Under the pieces are notes generated by a model. It was not told where the DNA came from. It did not search any database and saw only the letters and a program-made list of their open reading frames with translations. 64,000 nt of DNA from Larimichthys crocea (lineage: Eukaryota > Chordata > Actinopteri > Sciaenidae), in assembly GCF_000972845.2 (NCBI RefSeq), contig NC_040032.1, forward strand, positions 7,662,251-7,726,250, written 5' to 3'. A program made the position numbers and the translations under genes. Shown piece after piece: positions 56,543-64,000 of the stretch (the stretch's first letter is position 1; every line of letters begins with the position of its first letter).

Positions 56543-57165
56543 ATGGACGTCACGGACCATGAAGGGCAGAAATCCTCCAACAGTTGGAAAGCGGATATAG
56601 CTATGCTGATTGGCTCAGAGCTCAAGGCCGCTGTAGCTGACGATTTTCAAATATCACTGCTGCGATCCGCTCCGACGTGGAGACATGAAACAACAGTGTT
56701 GCACATGAGCAGGGGCTCCATCCTGTTCAGACGAGTGTCCTCGGTTACTAACAAAAGTGGGCAAACTTGAGATGGAGGTCGGTAATTTGCGGGAGAAATG
56801 CACCGACAGGGAAGGAAAGAATGAGACTCTCCAACATCTGAATATTAAACGTCCCAGAGACCCGGCTCAAGCACACCGATGCTGTCTTCCAAATTCTTAA
56901 GAGAGTGCTGAAAGTGGAGAAAGACGTCCGATCGACCGGTCCTCACAGAAGGCCTACAGCCCAGAAGCCAAGACGAAAACCCTGGGTCATCGAAAAGTTC
57001 ACTACTACCAAGATTGTGCGGACATCCTCCGCTGCGCCAGGGAGTCCGGACAGCTCCGGTTCAACGGAACTGACATCTTCCATTTTCCCGGACTATCCCC
57101 CGAGTTCGGCGGCCAGATCAGCCTTCGGTGAGGTGAGACGACTGCTCGCGGACGAGATGGGTTAA
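56543..57165 (+). pseudogene. L1/Tx1-type LINE ORF1 fragment, frameshifted
   Basis: L1 ORF1 is an RNA chaperone with a coiled coil, an RNA-recognition motif and a C-terminal domain. Here the pieces are in several frames: a start (frame 56543-56770, MDVTDHEGQKSSN), a coiled-coil phrase (LEMEVGNLREKC) near 56770, TRLKHTDAVFQILKRVLKVEKD near 56865, and a C-terminal phrase split between ADILRCARESGQLRFNGTDI and FPDYPPSSAA with FGEVRRLLADE near 57025-57155. It ends with a stop at 57163. At least three indels interrupt it. No ORF2 follows. Confidence 0.75.
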
Positions 57166-57892
57166 TACGTTTCCGTTTTCCGTTCTGCCCCCAGGCTCGG
57201 AATAAGCGCCCCGTCGAGATGCGTCTCGTTTCTACCTGGGCCTTTTATAAATCCAAGCTAAAAACCCCTATTTAGGATGGCTTTTAACACCCAGTATGAT
57301 AGATGCACTTTTATAATTTCTTTTCGATTTTGGTTGGTATTTTATTGTTTTTACTATTTTTATTTTGTTTGTATATTTTTGTTTTATTGGGTAGGTAAAC
57401 CATTGAAAAACGCGAGGGTTATTTAATTGATCTACTGAAAGCACTTTGGGAATACAAAGCGGAAAGGACATGTTGTAAGGGCTGTATGAATATATGTGAA
57501 TGCTTTTACATTTACAAATACTGCCTTCTCACCCAGCACAGGCGGTCCGGATGCACCTATAATGGAGCGAGAAAAAACGGTTTTCAGAACCCGGAGAGGA
57601 GCCATGGCCTATGTGAAGCCAAAATCCTACCGGACTTTTGAAGGACTGAACCGTGATTTGATAGGAGTGAGAATAGCGATTTCTACAGTTTGAATAGGTT
57701 GGTGCTTTCCAGTCTATCACTGAAACAGACCACCTTGACTTAAACACTTTACAGAGCCAATGGCTCCAGATTGTTCCAGATGAAGAAACACAGAGCACCT
57801 ACGGAGTCAAAACTGTTTCTCACAATTTTATTTTGTTTACAACAGATATGATAAGACTGACTGGTCAGAATACGGTAACTTGCCGTGTAGTT
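57166..57892. other. Sequence between L1 ORF1 and the antisense L2, unassigned
   Basis: Perhaps L1 inter-ORF spacer at first. A 65-codon plus frame at 57496 has no recognised domain. Nothing else supported. Confidence 0.35.
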
Positions 57893-58042
57893 GGCTAAGA
57901 CCTCTGGGTCTAGAGTGGGCTTTTTAAGAAGAGGTTTAATTACAGCTACCTTAAAGGACTGTGGTACATATCCTGATAATAAAGACAGATTAATCATATC
58001 CAATAACGAATTACTAACTACAGGTAAAACATCCTTGAGCAG
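57893..58042 (-). pseudogene. L2 reverse transcriptase fragment, antisense
   Basis: On the minus strand the frame reads [20 protein letters not shown] through [18 protein letters not shown], matching 11930-12090 of the nested L2 with one visible residue change (Asp for Asn). It is internal to ORF2, lacks both ends, and is fused at 58042 to the middle of the gypsy linker. Confidence 0.85.
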
Positions 58043-58600
58043 GCATGGATTGGCCTTATTTGACTCCCCCTTAGTTTTCGGGGCCCCAGAGCACATGATG
58101 GAGGCATTGCAAAAGTGCCACCAGGCTAACATGCAGGCCCCAGAGAGGCCTCAGAGAACGGCTGGTAAAGTTAAGGTGCGTGGCAGGGAGACTTGTTGAA
58201 TCCCTGGTGGTACAATGATGTTTGTCACAGTCACCTGCTCTGAGCAGTACGCTCGCACCACCGCGTTGTTTGAACCCCGTGACTCTGGCCTTCCGGCTGG
58301 GCTACTTGCCTCTCCAGCTCCGGTTCGGGTGGAAAGGGGCACCGCCTATGTCCCTATTGTGAACGTAGGGACTATAGACATGTTGCTCTATCCCCGCACG
58401 GAGGTGGGCTCCTTGGAGGCTGTTAATGTGGTCAGCCTGCCCTCTGGTGTCATGGAGGTGCCTTTGAAACACTGAGTGAGATGAATTCATCTCTATCTCT
58501 CTGCTAGGGATACAGGGGTATGCTCAGTGGCCTCAGCGTGTCATCGAGCCACCCTTTAAGGACCACCCACAAAATCCTGGACTGAAAACTGGTGAAAAAC
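58043..58600 (+). pseudogene. gypsy protease-to-RT linker, copy C
   Basis: Two frames: one ends at 58199 (GLALFDSP, APEHMMEALQKCHQAN, KVKVRGRETC then stop), the second runs 58215-58475 (VTCSEQYARTTALFEP, GTAYVPIVNVGTIDM, LPSGVMEVPLKH then stop). The stop after GRETC is the same as in copy B, hence an old lesion. Gag, protease and LTR are absent because the copy starts here. Confidence 0.8.
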
Positions 58601-59881
58601 AGTTTGAACCTCTAACTCCACATTTCAGTAATATATTGTTCAGTCTTTTCACATGTTTTTAGCAACTATTTTCAACATATTTAATGTGTTTTGAAAGAAA
58701 TCTCAGAATTGCCTTTACACTGACTTTAAAAGCCAAAAAACAAAACAAAACAAAAAAACAGTTGTGGTGGATATCTGCCACAATGTAATGTCATCAATAA
58801 TAATGATGATACCTACAACTATAATTCTAATGGAAATATGATTAATAGCGGTGATAATTATGATAATAATATCAATAGTATTTGTAGTGGATGTCAGGCA
58901 GGACCACAGCTGATCTAGGACACAATCCATGAGAACCTGTGAGACAAGACACTACAAAAACTCGGGGAAGAAGCTACATTAGTAACATGTCATGTAATCT
59001 TTTTAAAACTCTATCAGCTTTCAACTCAGGCCGAAAATACAGCTGTACAATACAACCTCATGACAACATAACCATTTTTTCTCTGTGCACTATTCTCTGT
59101 TCAAGCCTCTCTTTCACTACATTATTAACTTTTCCACCATGAGAACTTTCTTAGAAACCCCACACTAAAGACACCTGTAGACTGTGCGAGAGCAGCAATG
59201 GTGTACGTTTATTGCATGTCACACTGTGTGACACGGCTTTGTTCAAATCCTAATCGCAACACCGGATACAATGACAGGGTTGGACAGGGATGAGAGGATC
59301 CACTGAAAATCTGGGCATGTTGAGACATGTTTGAACAGTAGCACACCCACTGGTCACCGACACGTTACAGACTACTTATGTAAACCGCTCATCCATGGAA
59401 CTCACACTAATGCTCCTGTTGAGCTCCTTGAATAAAGCATCAATATCTCCTCCTCTCTCTGCTTTGCTCGGTCTCCTGATCCTTTTACTGCTCATAGTGT
59501 TAAAATGTCAACTGGCTGGCCCAGTTAGCTGCTGATCAATATATAATAGATCTCTGCTACACAGGAGCTACAGTACAGGCATATTGATAAAGGGAGAAGA
59601 GGAGGAGGAGGAGGAGTGAGAGATTCTACCTCTTTTCCTCTTCCCTCTCTCAGTGTTTGTGTACATGATTCCAGGTGTTGAGAGCTATCATTAGATGTGA
59701 ATGTTGATGGTGGTTGTGGTGTGTCTCGCTGAAATCCAATAACACACCACCAACAGAAGAGCACTGACTGCTGAAGTGTTCCCAGGCAGTGTTTTATTTG
59801 GACTCTCACACTGTGTGTATCTGTGTGGGTAATAAAATGGATGCTAAGGTGGGGTGTGTTGTGGCAGAGGGGTATAAAGAA
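58601..59881. other. Non-coding flank, copy C
   Basis: Counterpart of 46331-47618 and 53331-54606, with a GGA-rich tract at 59597-59615. No gene. Confidence 0.6.
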
Positions 59882-60222
59882 CAGTGATGGGAATAACGGC
59901 GTTGAAATAAACGCTGTTACTAACGGCGTAGTTTTTTCAGTAACGGGTAATCTAACGAGTTACTTCATCTGTCGTTGTAACGCCGTTACCGGTACCAACA
60001 CGCCGTTACTGCGCATTACTGAACCAACCTACTCGTTTTGAAACTGGCACCTCACTCAACTCGCATACAGGCATGCTTTTTTTCTCCCTTTGGTAAGGGC
60101 GGGATACGTAATGACGATTGGCTAAAGCAGAGATTTCATGTTGAGCCAACCAGAGACACCCGGTGGGCGGGTATACACACAAACCAACACACAGTCGTAG
60201 CGCACGCACACACACACACAGC

Positions 60223-60312
60223 ATGTCAGATGAGATGGCGAGTCCCGAGGCTGAGTCTAAGACAGCGTTTTCACGGTGGAAGTATAAGTGTAAAACATGT
60301 CATATTGTTTAA
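60223..60312 (+). pseudogene. hAT transposase N-terminal remnant, copy C
   Basis: Same 29-codon remnant as in copy B (FSRWKYKCKTC near its end) with one residue difference, ending in a stop. The remaining transposase is deleted. Confidence 0.45.
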
Positions 60313-60393
60313 CTGCTTACATTTGTAAGTAAAGAAAATGCTTGAAGTTCAGTTGTAATTGCGTTGAGGTGCAATAAATTAAAACCTCTGGGT

Positions 60394-60630
60394 CAGCGCC
60401 GGTCCTGGCCACATTTGCGCCCTGGGCGAACACCCGTGCGCCCCCATCAGTCTGTCCGCCGCCCCCGTCTGCCTTGTCAACACCCCACACCCGGGGCGCC
60501 CGCTACGCTAACTTAATGGGCGGTATCGAAAATTCGCGAGGTTTTTTTCTTTTTCGGGCGCTCGTGCGCCCCCCACGGAGAATGCGCCCTGGTCGGCCGC
60601 CCACACTGCCCATAGCTAGGACCGGCCCTG
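60394..60630. mobile_element. Small hAT-like MITE nested in the hAT, copy C
   Basis: 237 bp, CAGCGCCGGTCCTGGCC to GGACCGGCCCTG, with a perfect 8-bp duplication CTCTGGGT (60386-60393 and 60631-60638). GC-rich, no coding content. Confidence 0.92.
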
Positions 60631-60950
60631 CTCTGGGTATCTGTTGCTTGCTTTACTCCAAATTATTTGGCATTTTTTAACTTAAAGTAACGCATTAGTT
60701 ACTTTCCTGGGTAACTAGTTACTTTTATAGTGTAGTAAATCAGTTACTAACTCAGTTACTTTTTTGGGTAAGTAACTAGTAACTGTAACTAATTACTTTT
60801 TCAAAGTAATGTGCCCAACACTGATAAAGAACATGTCAGCTTCACAAAGGACACACTCCCATCACAGCTCCCAGCAATAACACCTATTCCAGCAATCTGG
60901 CCTGTTTTGTCAAGGATCCTTATGTCCAAACACGAGCTACAGTCATGAAA

Positions 60951-60977
60951 CACACACACACACACACACACACACCA
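60951..60977. repeat. CA microsatellite
   Basis: About 12 CA units, counterpart of 55640. Confidence 0.95.
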
Positions 60978-61901
60978 CAGTACATTGACTGATATATGTG
61001 TTTCATCATTATTAAATAGCACTGTGTGCAAAACAAATAACACCTCTTATGTTTGTCTGCAGTTTTCTGCTCAAGGCTCTTCAGGGAGCTACTTTTACAT
61101 TAAAATTAAACTTTTTGGGAAATTCACTTATTTGCCTCATTGTTGAGAGTGAGGACTGTTTCATATCAATGTGAAATTTGGACGTGAAAATCTCGAGGTC
61201 AATGGCATGGACAGAGGAGGAGGAAAGAGGACCAAATCAGATGATGCTGAAGGGAAAACCAATTCAGTGTGTTCTTAGTAAGGTGATCATGTGTGTGTAG
61301 AAATATCCAAAGATCACTGGAGCATACAAACTGAAATTCAGTCAATAACTATCAGACCACAGTGAAGCTTGTTAAAGTAAAATAATGTGCTTTCTCAGGT
61401 ACTTCATATCTCATATTGGATGTTTTCACAACTCATTCCTAGTTACCCAGAAGGTAGGAATGGGTCTTAAAATAGTTCTTCAGAGAACTCACTGTTCCTC
61501 TCTGCACTGTGTTTTATACACAACACTAATTTGTTTTAATGCCACTAATTAATGCACAAAGAAAAGTTTTCATTTTTCTTTGTACCTCTACATTTCCCTA
61601 CATAACAATTCCTGCCCCCAAGATAATTGTGACCCGTGATCTGTGCTGAGATTTGAGAGTTATAATACATAATGCAAACATACGAATTCAGCTTTAATGT
61701 GCTATATATCTAATGACAAAATATGTCGGTCCAAGTCTTCCAGAACAACACACAGAAATGTTTTCTGCTGGTGGGGGGGGGGCTGGGCTTGCATGTCTCC
61801 CGCTCTTTTGAACCCTTTAAAAACTTGTGTCCACACTCAGATGGTTGGTATCTAGGGCTGATAAAGCCCTCTTCTGTCTATTTGCCCCGCTTTGTAACCT
61901 G

Positions 61902-62044
61902 GGTGGTGTTACACTGAACAATTGTGGTGATCACGGGGCAGTGCCATAATCCTCATAGATAGGTGAGAGAGGATCATTTGGTCAGGTGGCCATGGTAATT
62001 CACTTCTGTTGTGGATTTTTTTTATTTGCAGCAGCATTTCTTTT
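61902..62044 (+). repeat. Partial LTR-like direct repeat upstream of the solo LTR
   Basis: GAACAATTGTGGTGATCACG and GTGCCATAATCCTCATAGAT match 62069-62140 inside the LTR. The last 25 bases, TTTTATTTGCAGCAGCATTT plus CTTTTT, repeat again after the LTR. Confidence 0.7.
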
Positions 62045-63336
62045 TGTGGCAGAGTGACTGTGTCATCAAGCGTGAACAATTATGGTGGGCGGTGCCATAA
62101 TCCTCATAGAAGGTGAGAGAGGATCATTGTGTCAGGTTGGCTTCTGCTTTCTGCTCAGGCTGGTGTTAGCAGTTTGGCGTGGTGGTCGCACGGTCCCTCA
62201 AGGAGCAACCTTTTTCTTTCATACTCGCCAGCTGTCTGGAGCGTGCGTTAGCACTGTCTATGCGCTACAACGGCGTGTCCAGTGACTCCCTGTTTCGCAT
62301 CGTCAGGTATGTTGTTCAATTATGTTATGACTGCAGATCAATGTTATGCAGTAACGTGGCTTATCTGCTGGGCGTGCAGCGGTGTCGGCTTAGCCAAGGC
62401 GGGAAGGGTGGAGCGTGTCCTTCAAGCCAGTGCGTATTTCCACGCATTGCGTGGCATTCAACTCCTAAGGTAAGCTGGCTCATCTGTTTACTGTGTGTAT
62501 GTACCGTGTCTTTCCTAGCTGTTGTAAATGACTTTCTCTGATTTAACAGTTAAAGCGCATAGTTGTGGTGCACCACTCTCAATCGGAGCACTGAAGCCCC
62601 ACATCCGCCAGTGGCTTACTTGCTGAAGCGGCCCTCCATGTTGCAGGGCCTATACTGCTGTTCTGTCTGGGCTGGTTTTATTAGTGCTTGCTACTATTTC
62701 GTCATTTAACCAATTTTATTGTCTGTGCGCGTGTGTGGGTCTCTTCCGGGGCCACACAGCACGTCATTTTAATAGTGTTGAGTGATTATGTATGTCGTAC
62801 CAGGATCGCACAATGTGCAAATCCTCACCCCATAGTACGTTGCTAACTGTGCTCTTTTCTTTTGGATAGGAGCTGTGGTGCGCTGGTGTGAGTGACTGGC
62901 TGGTCCCGGTGGTGGTCGTTCCCTCACTTCCTTTTGTATAATAGCGCACCTGGTGTCATAATTTGTGTGTAGGTGTTCACGCGTGATGTATTATAAGGAC
63001 TCCCTCCCTCCTCCTTGTCAGCAAGTCATCTCTGCCGGTGAGCCCTCAGTCTCCTGCACATTGCACTTAGAAGCAACCCATCAATGCTTAGATAGGGGGC
63101 TCATTTTGTGATATTTTTTTTTTTATTATTAAACCCATATTGTATTTTAGAAAACAACCAACTTTTTGTAATAAACTTTGTATTTTGTGTTGGAATCACA
63201 TCAAGTGCCGGTGTCTGTCGTACCTGTGCCCCTTGAACATAAACTGGACTCCTGTAATTTCTGAGGGTGCAATTCCCCCAGTGGCGTTGTCGGTTGTAAT
63301 ATAGCTTAAACCAGATTACCCTCGGGCCTTGCCACA
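62045..63336 (+). mobile_element. Probable solo LTR, gypsy-related
   Basis: Starts TGTGGCAGAGTGACTG and ends CCTTGCCACA, like the LTRs at 42760 and 49601. It has a TATA-like TATTATAAGG near 62988, a polyadenylation signal AATAAACTTTG near 63170, and an AGTGGCGTTGTCGG block near 63282 that the other LTRs also carry before their ends. No internal coding region follows. It is a different subfamily because most of the body does not align. Confidence 0.7.
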
Positions 63337-63599
63337 TTTTATTTGCAGCAGCATTTCTTTTTAGATCCTTTTTATCTAAGAAAGATACCTGTTCTGCTTC
63401 CATCTTGTGGATTGCACTGTGCTTCCATGGGGCTCAAAGATCAAGGTAAAAACACATGATCTTTGAATTGTCTTAAAATATTTAAATTCTAAATGGCCAA
63501 AAAGTCCTCAGCTTCAAGAGTTACAGTGAGTTAGGGCTTGGAGGTAGAACAGGTCAAATTACTGCAAAGAAACCACACAACTAAGTAAGTATAACAAGA

Positions 63600-63773
63600 G
63601 AGCATCCCCCATCTAAGAAGGCTCAGTCCTTGCCACAGGGGCCCAGGGTTCAAATCCAACCTGGGCTCTTTCCCACATGTCATTCCCCATATCTCTCTCC
63701 CCACATTCTGTCACTCTTCAACTGTCTATCAAATAAAGCTGAAAAGGCCTTTAAAAAAAAAAAAAAAAAAACA
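63600..63773 (+). mobile_element. tRNA-derived SINE with poly(A)
   Basis: GGGTTCAAATCCAACC is a good B box. TCTTTCCCACATGTCATTCC and TGTCTATCAAATAAAGCTGA then a poly(A) run of about 19 bases form a familiar teleost SINE tail. The A-box half is degenerate. Confidence 0.65.
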
Positions 63774-63790
63774 CACAATGAATGGACATG

Positions 63791-64000
63791 AGGGGCGGCT
63801 GTGGCACTACAGGTCCCTGGTTCCTCCAGTCTGCATGTTAAGGTGTCCTTGGGCAGATGCTGAACTCCAAATTGCTCCTAGGCTGTGCCATCATGGTGAA
63901 TGTTATGAATGGTTGGCTCCTAAACTGAACAGTTGGCACCTTGCATGGCAGCCAATGCCATCAGTGTGTGAATGAGATATGTCCTGTGTGTGGGTGGTTT
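63791..64000 (+). mobile_element. tRNA-derived SINE, same family as 6761, cut by window end
   Basis: Starts GGGGCGGCTGTGGCACTACA, the tRNA-like head, and runs to GTGTGAATGAGATATGTCCT. It lies on the plus strand, opposite to the copies at 6761 and 23322. Part of the head between the A and B boxes is deleted. Confidence 0.78.

Larger units (their letters stand above)
59882..60823. mobile_element. hAT element relic, copy C
   Basis: 942 bp with CAGTGATGGGAATAACGGCG and, from the right, CAGTGTTGGGCACATTAC. Perfect 8-bp target duplication ATAAAGAA (59874-59881 and 60824-60831). The sub-terminal AGTTACT repeats are typical of this teleost hAT group. Confidence 0.93.
58043..61775 (+). repeat. Large duplicated block, copy C (3' part only)
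   Basis: Begins inside the gypsy linker and runs through the flank and hAT relic to a short G-run. It reads as the cleanest copy: where A and B each lack a base, C usually has it. Confidence 0.93.

Noticed and set aside
63640..63680. Possible tRNA gene
   Set aside because: Only the B box is good, there is no cloverleaf, and a SINE tail with poly(A) follows.

Overview
This window is accessory DNA from a teleost fish, probably a percomorph; the species cannot be named from it. The evidence is the repeat content: L2-type LINEs with an SGNH-esterase ORF1 and a TGATT-type tail, a second jockey/Rex1-like LINE, tRNA-derived SINEs, a Ty3/gypsy relic, hAT and pogo-type DNA elements, the high-copy 'GGGCCCGAGCAC' repeat, and dense (CA)n and GTTAGC arrays. 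I found no host protein-coding exon, tRNA or rRNA gene I would defend. Every reading frame with recognisable protein similarity belongs to a mobile element, and every one is broken.

Layout. 1-2.6 kb: unique DNA with three 100-N gaps beside tandem repeats. 2.6-6.8 kb: GTTAGC minisatellite arrays enclosing the 5' half of an L2 LINE and a composite of short dispersed repeats. 6.8-11.1 kb: a SINE split by a pogo-like MITE, a second SINE, and a 150-bp inverted repeat. 11.6-14.7 kb: a 3' L2 fragment nested in a Rex1-like LINE. 14.8-19.5 kb: a 1.95-kb block present twice. 19.5-27.4 kb: mostly unique DNA with small repeats. 27.4-35.1 kb: several copies of the GGGCCCG element, and within it (31.1-33.9 kb) a mosaic of direct and inverted motifs with AAGTT arrays. 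35.1-36.7 kb: a reverse-strand L2 5' half next to a hAT end. 36.7-41.7 kb: mostly unique DNA. 42.0-61.8 kb: one block present as three copies (A, B, C). In A and B it carries a gypsy LTR, gag and protease and ends before reverse transcriptase; all three carry a hAT relic that itself holds a smaller hAT insertion. 62.0-64 kb: a probable solo LTR and two SINEs.

How the parts fit. The parts do not form a pathway; they record successive insertions. Exact target-site duplications order several events: TA for the MITE in the SINE, ATAAAGAA for the outer hAT and CTCTGGGT for the inner hAT. The three large copies and the 1.95-kb pair differ mostly by one-base gains and losses rather than substitutions. 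That pattern fits unpolished long-read gap filling or unmerged haplotypes at least as well as real tandem duplication. This is the main caution for any reader, because the frameshifts in copies A and B may be partly technical.
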